Below the pieces are notes generated by a model. It searched no databases, was not told the DNA's origin, and saw only the letters and a list, made by a program, of their open reading frames with translations. A stretch of 64,000 nucleotides of DNA from Hordeum vulgare subsp. vulgare (Eukaryota; Streptophyta; Magnoliopsida; Poales; Poaceae), in the NCBI RefSeq assembly GCF_904849725.1, contig NC_058520.1, forward strand, positions 533,128,083-533,192,082, given 5' to 3'. Below are positions 46,001 through 56,726 of this stretch, in pieces. The first letter of the stretch is position 1. The number at the start of each line of letters is the position of its first letter. The position numbers and the translations under genes were made by a program.

Positions 46001-47944
46001 ATGATGTCTCTTATCGAATTACCACTATCATTTATGGGTTATGCATTAGAGACAACCGCATTCACTTTAAATAGGGCACCGCGTATTTCCGTTGAGATGA
46101 CACAGTATAGACTGAGGTTTAGAGAAATCTAAACTGGTGTTTCTTGAAAGTTTGGGGCTTCGACACTTATGTGAAAAACTTTTAGTCTGATAAGCTCGAA
46201 CCCAAAGAGGATAAATGCATCTTCATAGGATATCCAAAACAGTTGGGTACATCTCCTATCTCAGATCCAAAAGCAAAGTGTTTGTTTCTAGAAACGGATC
46301 CTTTCTCGAGGAAAGGTTTCTCTCGAAATAATTGAGTGGGAGAGTGGTAGAACTTGATGAGGTCATTGAACCATCACTTCAACCAGTGTGTAGCAGGGCG
46401 CAGGAAGTTGTTCCTGTGGCGCCTACACCAGTTGAAGTGAAAGCTGATGATGGTGATCATCGAGCATCGGATCAAGTTACTACAAACCTCGTAGGTTGAC
46501 AAGGTCGCATACTACTACAGAGTGGTACGGTGACCCTGTCTTGGAGGTCATGTTGTTGAGCAACAGTGAATCTACGAGTTATGAAGAAGGCAATGGTGGA
46601 CCCAAATTCCGACAAATGGCTGGAGGCCATGAAATCCGAGAGAGGATCCATGTATGAAAACAAAGTGTAGACTTTGGAAGAACTACTTGATGGTCATAGG
46701 ACTATTGAGTAAAGATGGATCTTTAAAAGGAAGACAGACGATGATGGTGATAAATCACTATTAAGAAAAGCTCGATTTGTCGCAAAGATGTTTCCGACAA
46801 GATCAAACAGTTGACTATGATGAGACTTTCTCACTCATAGCGATGCTAAAAGTCTGTTAGAATTATGTTAGTAGTTGTTGCATTATTTATGAAATATTGC
46901 ACGTAGGATGTCAAAACATTGTTTCCTCGACGGTTTACTTGAGCAAACATTGTATGTGATACAACAAGGAGGTTTTGTCGATCCTAAAGATACTAGCAAG
47001 TATGCAAGCTCCAGTGATCCTTCAATGGACTGGTGCAAGCATCTCGGAGTTGGAATATACACTTTGATGAGATGATCAAAGATTTTGGGTTTGTACAAGG
47101 TTTATGAGAAACTTGTATTTCCAAAGAAGTGAGTGGGAGCACTATAGAATTTCTGATAAGTATATGTGGTTGACATATTATGGATCAGAAATAATGTAGA
47201 ATTTCTGTAAAGCATACAAGGTTGTTTGAAAGGAGTTTTCAAAGGAATACCTGGATTGAGCTACTTGAACGTTGAGCATCAAGATCTATGAAGATAGATC
47301 AAAACGCTTAATAGAAGTTTCAACAAGATGCATGCCTTGACAAGTTTTTGAAGGAATTCGAAATAGATCAGCAAAGAAGGAGTTCTTGATTGTGTTGTAA
47401 GGTGTGAATTTGAGTAAGACTCAAAACCCGACCACGGCAGAATAAAGAGAATAGACGAAGGTCGTCTTCTATGCCTTAGTCGTAGACTCTAAAGTATGCC
47501 ATGCTGAGTACCGCACCTGATGTGTGCCTTGCAGCAAGTCTGTTAAGAGGTACACAGAGTGATCCAAGATTGAATCACTAGCAGCGGTCAAAATTTATCC
47601 TTAGTAACTGATGGACTAAGGAATTTTTCTCGATTATGGAGGTGGTTAAAGAGTTCGTCATAAAGGGTTACGTCGATGGAAGCTTTGACACTAATCCGAA
47701 TAACAATGAGTAGTGAAACGAATTCGTATAGTAGAGTAGATGTACGGAGTATTTCCGAATAGCACATAGTAGCAGCATCTATAAGATGACATAAAGATTT
47801 GTAAAGAACGCACGGATCTGAAAGTTTCAGAACCGTTGACTAAGACCTCTCTCACGAGCAAGACGTGATCAGACCCCAGAACTATATGGGTGTTGGATTC
47901 GTTGAAATCACATGGTGATGTGAACTAGATTATTGACTCTAGTG
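43017..47944 (+). pseudogene. Relic gag-pol of K2
   Basis: No long open frame survives. Short stretches still translate to copia motifs in the normal order: a decayed zinc knuckle near 44970 (KCFCNEGNSH), a protease-like VLDTGS at 45114-45131, an integrase-like GYALETTAFTLNRAP at 46037-46081 and RT-like VDYDETFSLIAMLK at 46810-46851. The last 13 bases before the 3' LTR form the polypurine-like tract (AAGTGGGAGAC). The coding part is far more damaged than the LTRs. Confidence 0.8.
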
Positions 47945-47956
47945 CAAGTGGGAGAC

Positions 47957-49767
47957 TGTTGGAAATATGCCCTAGAGGCAATAATAAATTAGTTATTATT
48001 ATATTTATTAGTTCATGATAATCGTTTATTATCCATGCTATAATTGTATTGATTGGAAACACAGTGCATGTGTGGATACATAGACAAAACACTGTCCCTA
48101 GTAAGCCTCTAGTTGACTAGCTCGTTGATCAAAGATGGTCAAGGTTTCCTGACCATAGGCAAGTGTTGTCACTTGATAACGGGATCACATCATTAGGAGA
48201 ATCATGTGATGGACTAGACCCAAACTAATAGACGTAGCATATTGATCGTGTCATTTTGTTGCTACTGTTTTCTGCATGTCAAGTATTTGTTCCTATGACC
48301 ATGAGATCATATAACTCACTGACACCAGAGGAATGCTTTGTGTGTATCAAACGTTGCAACGTAACTGGGTGACTATAAAGATGCTCTACAGGTATCTCCG
48401 AAGGTGTTCGTTGAGTTAGTATGGATCGAGACTGGGATTTTTCACTTCGTGTGACGGAGAGGTATCTCGGGGCCCACTCGGTAATACAACATCACACACA
48501 AGCCTTGTAAGCAATGTGACTTAGTGTAAGTTGCGGGATCTTGTATTACGGAACGAGTAAATAGACTTGCCGGTAAACGAGATTGAAATAGGTATGCGAA
48601 TACTGAAGATCGAATCTCGGGCAAGTAACATACCGAAGGACAAAGGGAATGACATACGGGATTATATGAATCCTTGGCACTGAGGTTCAAACGATAAGAT
48701 CTTCGTAGAATATGTAGGATCCAATATGGGCATCCAGGTCCCGCTATTGGATATTGACCGAGGAGTCTCTCGGATCATGTCTACATAGTTCTCGAACCCG
48801 CAGGGTCTGCACACTTAAGGTTCGACGTTGTTTTATGTGTATTTGAGTTATATGGTTGGTTACCGAATGTTGTTTGGAGTCCCGGATGAGATCACGGAAG
48901 TCACGAGGGTTTCCGGAATGGTCCGGAAACGAAGATTGATATATAGGATGACCTCATTTGATTACCGGAAGGTTTTCGGAGTTACCAGGAATGTACCGGG
49001 AATGACGAATGGGTTCCGGGTGTTCACCGGGGGGGCAACCCACCCCGGGGAAGCCCGTAGGCCTTGGGGATGGCGCACCAGCCCTTAGTGGGCTGGTGGG
49101 ACATCCCAAGAAGGCCCTATGCGCCATAGGAAGAAAATCAAAGAGAAAAAAAAGAGGAGGTGGGAAAAAGGGGAAGGACTCCTCCTTCCAAACCTAGTTG
49201 GATTCGGTTTGGAAGGGGAGGACTCCCCCCCTTGGCTCGGCCTACCCCCTTGGTGCCCCTTGAGCCCCAAGGCAAGGCTCCCCCTCTTCCGCCTATATAT
49301 ACGGAGGTTTTAGGGCTGATTTGAGACAACTTTTGCCACAACAGCCCGACCACATATCTCCACGGTTTTACCTCTAGATCGTGTTTCTGCGGAGCTTGGG
49401 CGGAGCCCTGCCGAGATAAGATCGTCACCAACCTCCGGAGCGCCGTCACGCTGCCGGAGAACTCATCTACCTCTCCGTCTATCTTGTTGGATCAAGAAGG
49501 CCGAGATCATCGTCGAGCTGTACATGTGCTGAACGCGGAGGTGCCGTCCGTTCGGCACTAGATCGTGGGACTGATCGCGGGAGGGTTCGCGGGGCGGATC
49601 GAGGGACGTGAGGACGTTCCACTACATCAACCGCGTTCACTAACGCTTCTACTGTGCGATCTACAAGGGTACGTAGATCGAATATCCCCTCTCGTAGATG
49701 GACATCACCATGATAGGTCTTCGTGCGCGTAGGAAATTTTTTGTTTCCCATGCTACGTTCCCCAACA
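47957..49767 (+). repeat. 3' LTR of K2 (1811 bp)
   Basis: It starts TGTTGGAAATATGCCC after the tract GTGGGAGAC and ends CCCCAACA at 49767, followed by the duplication TGGCC. Confidence 0.95.
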
Positions 49768-50323
49768 TGGCCGACCCTTGTTGAAGGTCCTTGTCGGCAA
49801 TGCTGCTCATCTTCTTCCTCTTCGATCGGTCCAGAAGCGTGCGCAGTACCAGGAGGCTCCGTTCCCGTAGCTAGGAGGTGCAGATCGAGTCTGCTTCCAC
49901 GACGTCGACGCCGTCCCCTTCTTCCTCCCCTCCTCTGACGCTTCTTCCGTAGGATCTTCCTCCTCGACGTCCTCTTCTTCTTCTCCGTCGAGCGCCACGT
50001 CTTCGCGTAGTGGGTGAGCATCTGATCCCCCCTTCATTTTCCCTGTCAGTAGGTTCAAGCATAGAGCGTAGCATCGCCGCCGTGCGTCTCTCTGTCGTCG
50101 GCGCCGCCGCATGCCCGTGGAGCAGCAGGTGTAGAGCATCTCGCGTTGTGTTTAGTAGTGAAATGGAGGCGTGCGAGGTCCTTCTCCCTTCCAGCAATGG
50201 GTCGTTGGCCAATTCGTAGCATAGCGCCGGCGGTGAGCCTCCCCTGTTCCGGCCACCGTCGGGCAGAAGTAGATCCAGAGGGGGTTGCTCAAAAGAGCAG
50301 AGCCCCCCTCTCTGTTAACATCC

Positions 50324-50400
50324 GAACGCGTAGCAGAGTGGTAGGTGTTGTTTGGCACAGCTGGAGGTCGTGGGTTCGAACCCTGCAGCGCCCCCTTTTT
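50324..50400 (+). ncRNA. tRNA-like segment, copy in the 3' LTR of G3
   Basis: The A box TAGCAGAGTGG (50331-50341), B box GGTTCGAACCC (50373-50383) and TTTTT (50396-50400) are all kept, while the sequence between them has several changes. The two LTR copies thus agree at the Pol III elements. Confidence 0.45.
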
Positions 50401-53400
50401 GTTGATTTTGTTGCGGGCACAGTAGCAGCAGAGAGAGGCTTAACCTGTTATTTTCCTCTGTTCTGTCGAGCCAGCGTAGCTAGCCTAGTTGTTGTATGTG
50501 TGTGTGTTGAGCAGCAGGTCATGGGTTCGAAAGCCCTCTGACCCCTTTTATTTTTATTTCCTTTGTGTTGCTATGTTGCTGTTTCAACTAGGTGCTTCAT
50601 ATCATTGCTTGAGAATCAAGTGGAGGTGTTCCTACCTCATATCCAGTAGGTTGCATCCTTGTTTATTTTGCTAGTGCATGTGTAGGAGTATCTCCATGTG
50701 TATGTGTGTGTGCAAGTTTCCTTGAGCATGTGTGGTGTGTGTGTATGTGTGCTTGTGCATATGTGCACTAGTGCATGTGCATGAGGTGTGTGTGTATTTG
50801 GTTGCAAGCACACCCTTGTGTGTGTGTGTGTGTGTTAGTGTGGAAGGCCTTGTGAGTGAGTCATAGCATGTGTAGTTGTGTGTGTTTAGAATAGCATGTG
50901 GAGGTGCTAGTTTATGTATGCTTGATGTATGTGTGTGTGTATGGTGATGTGCTATGGCACACATACATGAGGTCTAAACCCTCATGTCACCATTGGAGTT
51001 GTGGGTGTGTGCAAATGCATGTGTAGGTGATGAGCTAGTGTGTAACACATGTGATATGGCACTATTGAGACTATGTGATTCCATGTAGTTTTTCTTCTTA
51101 GCTTTGTGCCTATTTGTTCTATGCAAGTACCTAAGTATTATATATGTTTTTGGGGTAGAATCATCCCAGGAATCCATTGGTTGAATCAGATTTCCCTTTG
51201 GAACACTTTCTGGAGAAGTCATTTTTCGGTTTTGATCTATGTTTAGAGCTTGGTGCCATGTGATGTGATGAGCCTAAGAGGATGATTCCTTGATGTGGCA
51301 GTAGTAGGTGAACCCCTCTAGAACATGGTGGTTTTGTTTCATTCTTAGGAGTTTGTATGTGCAAGTTGTGCTTTGTGAAAGTAGGCATGTGGCTGGAATT
51401 GTCAGTTTAGTGAAAATCTGTGATTTTCACTAAGTCTGAGAAACTGCTGATATTTTCTTCCCCTGTAGTTGTGCTTGCAAAAGTTCATGTGTTGGGAATC
51501 AGCCCTTGCAATCAACTAGAGAGTTGTAGCTTCTGTGTTTGTCTAGATCTCTATCAATTTTCATTCCATTTCGCTTCCTGTAAATATTGTTTTGGGTGTT
51601 GTCAAAATGCTTTAGAGCATAAACAGCTGGTGAAAGTCTGAGAATTTCACTAAGTCCCTGAAAACTGATATTTTGGCCAAGTTAGCAGGTGTAGATCTTT
51701 CTGTGTGTAACTCCTTTGTATTATCTTTTTGCTCATGCTTGTAGAGCTGTTGAATAGCTTTTGCCACATATCTTGTTTGGCACATTTGGGTGGTTGTAGG
51801 TGCCTTGTATGTTGCTCTCAAACTGCTATGTTGTTGTTTAGGACAGAATGCATAGTTTTGTTGTTTTGAAGCTTGTGAGTGCATAGTTGGTGGTGTGGTT
51901 AGTTTCTTTGCCATTGGAATACCAGAAGTATGCCATTGGAGAGTCCTTGTGGTAGATTTGATCTGTAGAACTCCATTTCTTGTTTCTTAGTTTCCGGTTG
52001 ATCTGTAGCTCTGTTCTCTACGTTCTTTATATGTTTTTGCATCGTTTTCTCGTGATGCATCTGTTCATGTCATCGTCATGCATGTCAAGATAGCTTAGAG
52101 TGAATTTCTGTCCAGAAGTTTGTCTTTTCTTCTGATGCATATGCAAGTGACTAGATTAGAGATGCATGTTCATTCTCATCTGATGCATCATGTGTTTGTT
52201 GCATCATGTGGTGTTGTTGTTCATTGGATGCTATTTTTATGTTGGTTAGCACCAGGATCGGAGCGCGAGTACGTGCATTCGGGAGAGTATGTGCAGGACG
52301 AACAAGAGCAGTTCCAAGCTGAAGACTGTACTGGTGTTTGATTCCATAAGTGATCGCTCCTAACACGTTCGGGGTTGTTATGGGGACCCCCTTGATAAAT
52401 CGTGTAGTGTTAAGACTTGTCTGGCAGGACCCAACATTGGTTTTAATTTGCTAATCACTTAATAATAATTTGCATAGGGAATAGCTACCCCGTGGATTTA
52501 ATCAACAACCTGGGCCAGTGCTCCTCATGAGTGTTTGTCCACCCACCTAGCAGTCGGCAATACCACCTCGGGGAAACTTGAGGCATTGGTCATTGTCCAC
52601 TATGCATAGACGGTGTTGTCCTGAGACTGAGATATGCGGCTCTTATCAGGGTCGTCGACACACCGGGAGGTCCTGCTAGTCTTGTCTTACCTTAGCGATA
52701 TATCTTGCGTATAGGAATCCCGGTGAAGTTTTGGTTCTCCCCAGAGTTGAGGTTTTCCTCTAAGGAATCCGACGAGATCACGAGATTCGTGATAAAAGGA
52801 TTACTTTGCGGCCCGTGACCGTTTGTGATGGACTAGTTAGAGCACCCCTGCAGGGTTTAATCTTTCGGAAAGCCGTGGCAACTTGGAATATTTGTTAACA
52901 TCCGGTAATAGATAACTTGAACTTAATCTAATAAAACTGCCAACCGTGTGCGTAACCGTGACTGACCCCTTCGAAGACCTCTCTTCGATCGGGAACACGG
53001 TGGGGTTATGTTTGACGTAAGTAGGTGTTCAGGATCACTTAATGATCAGCTAGTCTTCGCCCACTAGCATAGACTGCCACATCAATAACTTGTTCTACGT
53101 AAGTTAGCCACCATAAATGCTTAGGATGCTGCAACCTAAACACTGAACATTCCTCACCTAATAACTTGACTAGTTTCGGTACCGAGGTCATAGATTGCTG
53201 AGTCCCTATGGCTCACAGATTACTTCAACACCCCAACAGGTACAGGTACGCCCGACACAGGTGATCCCGATGGCACGCAGCTGGCGTGGCAGTACGGTGA
53301 GGAGAACGACCGCCTGTACGTGAACTATCCAGAAGACTCAGGTCGTGGTCGCGATCGTGGGCAAGCATGCGGGATAGCACAGCCTTTTTCTCATGTTATG

Positions 53401-53607
53401 TTGTCCGTAGCGGAACTACCTTGTCTGAATAAATGTGTGGATGTAAACTGTGATATTATCTATGGAGATGGCAAACGATTCCCTATTTGTCATTCTTATA
53501 TTATGTATGTGCTATGTTTATCTTGCTTGCGAAACGCTTAGATGCGCTTCTTTCCATTTTGGGGCCTAGTTCCCTAAATCGGAAAGGACCGCATCTTAGT
53601 CGTTACA

Positions 53608-53914
53608 AACCGTCTGCAAACTGAATCTCGGTGTCACCACGTCAAAAAAATTGGTCTAACCATTTTATGTTTTAGGTCTACAAAGAACAATCCCGGTGAA
53701 ACCGAGTTGCTCTTTTCGGTGAAGGAGGTTGTTTGTCTCGGCAGTTCTGAAATTCTTGACTCGATGGAACCGAAATTCTTTTTGTAGAAAGCTAAATTTA
53801 AGACTTTGAGTTCAATTGAAAACTTATGTATTTTGTGATACTCATCCACTCCTACTCTTCTACTTCTATTCACAGGTACAACTTTTTTGCTTGGTTGCTT
53901 GTCAGCTTTTCAGT
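53608..53914 (+). other. K1 spacer before the env-like ORF
   Basis: This is non-coding sequence with recurrent CGGTG/CACCG and AACCGA phrases, like the K1 segment left of G3. It ends TCAGCTTTTCAGT before the ATG at 53915, which could be a splice acceptor. Confidence 0.5.
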
Positions 53915-55986
53915 ATGTCAAGTTCAGAGGATAGTCAGAATGATTCCAAAGAGCCTAGTGCAGAAATGGACTCAAGCGCTAGTCCTGAGAGGACTGCATC
54001 AGACCCAGGTACTCCGAGCTCTCATGACTTGCCCAAGGCGGCTACCAGGTCCAAAAAGAATCTTAATTCACATGAGGAGGATGTTGATTTCATTCCAGAG
54101 GAAATCGTCCCCCAAAAGCAAAAGGAGAGGATCACAGTCAAGAATACTGTGAGAAAGGAGCATGCCAGGACTGATTCTATGAGAGCTCGAGATACTGCAC
54201 ATAAAGGGATGAAACTCACCCTTCATAACCCCTCTTCCAAGCAAGCTAAGAAGCCAGGGTAGAAGAGATCTAGGAAGAGGGTTGTGCATGTTGTTGGAAG
54301 GCCAACATCCATGTATGAAGATCCAACAGAAACTGCTCAGGAAGAAGAGGAAGAGGAAACTGCTAATCCACCTCCTTCCAAGAAGAAGAAGCTTATGGCA
54401 GATACTATGCCAAGCAGGCCTGTACCCAAGACAAAACCATCTGCTCCCAAGTCTAAGAAGCTGGTAGCTCCGAAAAGGACTATTAGGGATATACCAACAA
54501 TAGAGAAGAACAAGATCTTTGCATCCCGAGATACTACTGCAAAGGAGGAAGAAGATATTTCTGTCCTTGGGAAGTTGAGAGCTCACCTGCCATTGCACAA
54601 TGATGCTCATCCAGTTGCTGAGGACATGAAGAAGAGAAGGGATAAAGGTGTGAGACAATGGAGAACTGCAGATCCCTATGCTGTTAGGAGGAGAACAACT
54701 GTTGATCCTCGCTTTCACACCAAGGAGTAACAAGATTTCTATGAGATAGTGTTATTGGACAAGAGTCCTGCAATAAGTGACATGGGACTTCTTCCCTCAC
54801 GTGAGAGGAAATTTCAAGGCAATTGACATTGAAGATTTTGTTGGCAAAGAGATGACTGTCTGGAATGATGAGATGATCATGCAATTCTACTCCATTGCAC
54901 ACTTTTATCCAGATGGTAGGATTGTATGGATGACTGAAGGTTATAGGTATGAGTTAACTATGAAGGAGGGGTCTACAATCATTGATGCCCCAAAGGTCCA
55001 AGAGGGTGACTTGGATGTGTAATCTCAGCCAAAAATGAATCACACCACTATGGCCAATAAGTACAATCCAGTGCCCCACCACTACTTGAACACACACAAG
55101 CTTGGCCCCGTCTACTTTCTGCAAGTAGGGATACCCACTACAAACACCATTATTAGGTACACCCTGATGCCCAAGTCAGGAGATGAGAAGATGATCAGAG
55201 GGTATTCCATCAACATGCTGCATCATGTTGACACTCACACAACGGTTAGAGTGATGGATCTCATAGTTGAGACAGTCACGAATATAGTTGTTGGTCAAAA
55301 GAGATCATGTGGATATGCTCTGTACATTCAGATGCTCATCAATGCCAAGATTGGAAAGCATGCATATCAACTTGATTGTCCACACCTGCCACTTCAGCCG
55401 GAGTTCAAAGACAATGAGGTAGTGATGGACCCCAGCCATCCCAGATCAGCTACATCTCGTCAGCAAGCAGAGGCAACAGCAGAGGCAGAGGTAGCTAGAG
55501 CAGCTCCAGCACCACAACTGAGATAGAGAGGAGCAGATGTCATTTCCTGTCAGCACCATATAGGGGATGGAAAGGAATATTTCTAAGATTTTACTAAGCC
55601 GGTAGAGCCTTAAAAGTATCGTGGAGACTAAATTCCATGACCTGGATATCAAAGTAACGGAGTTGGCTACCACTATTGAGCAGCTAAAGCATGAAGTTGA
55701 TGTAGTGCACACACCTCGCTCCAGTAGTGATGATTATAATTCCTCTCTTCCTACCACTACTCATTTCAGGACTCACACTAGGTCTGCAGCGATGCCAATT
55801 TTGAAAGTTAGACCATCTTCACCAGCCCAAGCAACAGCGCCTTGAGCTCCTTCAGCTCCAGCAGGTCTTGCACCTCCAGTATCAACGCCTCCATCTCAGA
55901 GGACATCCGTTGAAGCCTTTGTTGATACTCTCGCGTCGGCTCCATCAACTGCTACCGAAGGAGATCGAGCACAGAACGACGCTTAG
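53915..55986 (+). pseudogene. Env-like (third) ORF region of K1, broken
   Basis: From ATG 53915 (MSSSEDSQND) a Ser/Glu/Lys-rich frame runs with stops at 54260 and 54728, both in positions where a Gln codon would fit. A frameshift near 54780 leads to the best-conserved part (54790-55520): IDIEDFVGKEMTVWNDE, FYSIAHFYPDGRIVWMTEG, TTNTIIRYTLMPKSGDEKM and KRSCGYALYIQMLINAKIG, with a stop at 55020. The last piece (55621-55986) has a short coiled coil and a Pro/Ser/Thr-rich tail. This protein type accompanies SIRE/Maximus elements and resembles a plant transposon-associated domain. No membrane segment is seen; function unknown. Confidence 0.65.
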
Positions 55987-56470
55987 CTCTAGACATTTGA
56001 AAATTTTGGTAACTTACTTCCAGAGGGAGAGAAGTGTATAGATCATTAGGGCATCGAGAGAGATAGTTTTGCCTTTTATTGCTCTCTTTTTGTTTTTTCA
56101 AAACATTTGGTAATTTGGATGTCTTAAACTTTGTTGTGTTTAATCATATGCTTTGATTGTTGATGCTACTATGTTATATTTTTGAGCTATCCACATGATG
56201 ATCATTTATTCACTTGTTTGGTGTTATGTGCATTACTATTCATTCATATCATTTATGCACGCCACCAAGATGTATGTGACATGAAGGAGTGACCCATGAT
56301 CCTAATCGATTGTGCAGATGTATTCAGACGCAAATTTAAAATAATGCACAAATTTAGGGGGAGATCTTGTTTTTCACATACTTCTCAAAGCGACAATGCT
56401 AATCATTGACTATATCTTTTGTTGGCGCTTTGATCTATATGTTTTCATCAAGTACCAAAAAGGGGGAGAT
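55987..56470 (+). other. 3' region and polypurine tract of K1
   Basis: This is T-rich non-coding sequence with a first GGGGGAGATC at about 56356 and the terminal tract AAAAAGGGGGAGAT (about 56457-56470) against the LTR start. Confidence 0.75.
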
Positions 56471-56726
56471 TGAAAGAACAATTGCTCCCTAAGGTAGTTT
56501 TGGTAATCAATAACAACATATGTGTCATTCAACTAATAATTCTATCCAAGTATATTTCAGAAAAGTTCAAAGATGCATTGGCTAAAGGATTGTGAGGAGA
56601 AACCCCTTGATGCAAGGAAAGGAATAGGATTGACCAAGCTTCAAGCTACAAGACTCTACATTTCCTATTTGTGAGAAATCACATTTGAATTCATAGGAAA
56701 GCCAATACTATTAAAAGGGGGTGAGG
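56471..56726 (+). repeat. Start of the 3' LTR of K1, interrupted by G5
   Basis: It starts TGAAAGAACAATTGCTCCC after the polypurine tract, in the style of Maximus-type LTRs. A TATA-like CTATTAAAAG (56708-56717) lies about 10 bases before the G5 insertion, so the promoter of this LTR was cut just downstream. Confidence 0.75.

Larger units (their letters stand above)
41189..49767 (+). mobile_element. K2: BARE/Angela-type copia element, interior ruined
   Basis: Two LTRs of about 1.8 kb start TGTTGGAAATATGCCC and end TACGTTCCCCAACA. Perfect duplications TGGCC flank the element (41184-41188 and 49768-49772) within the 3' LTR of G3. The primer site and polypurine tract are in place. The 5-kb interior contains only relics of gag, protease, integrase and RT in many frames. 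Confidence 0.95.
20170..53607 (+). mobile_element. G3: Tekay-like chromovirus with very long LTRs, split by G4 and K2
   Basis: The 5' LTR is 20170-25378. The gag-pol region is 25974-28006, then 37820-40163 after G4. The 3' LTR is 40217-41188 plus 49773-53607 around K2. LTR ends are TGTAATGCCC and GTCGTTACA. The polymerase order protease-RT-RNase H-integrase and a C-terminal chromodomain place it among chromoviruses; the Tekay/Del-like call rests on protein style. The flanks ATTCA (left) and AACCG (right) do not form a duplication, so one end may have changed after insertion. Confidence 0.88.
40217..53607 (+). repeat. 3' LTR of G3, split by K2
   Basis: The parts are 40217-41188 and 49773-53607, about 4.8 kb after removing K2. 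It starts TGTAATGCCC and ends GTCGTTACA like the 5' LTR. It lacks about 370 bases present there (junction near 52326, CAAGCTGAAGAC then TGTACTGGTG). It also carries the TATA box (41064-41071) and the tRNA-like segment (50324-50400). Confidence 0.88.
15070..56726 (+). mobile_element. K1: SIRE/Maximus-like copia element, interrupted by S3, G3 and G5
   Basis: The pieces are: gag (15086-17179 and 18715-18800), spacer (to 20169), then after G3 the env-like region (53915-55986), a polypurine tract (about 56459-56470) and the start of a 3' LTR (56471-56726). No 5' LTR is found on the left, where CACTA sequence abuts. Protease, integrase, RT and RNase H are not found anywhere in its parts, so it looks like an internally deleted, non-autonomous derivative. 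Confidence 0.75.
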
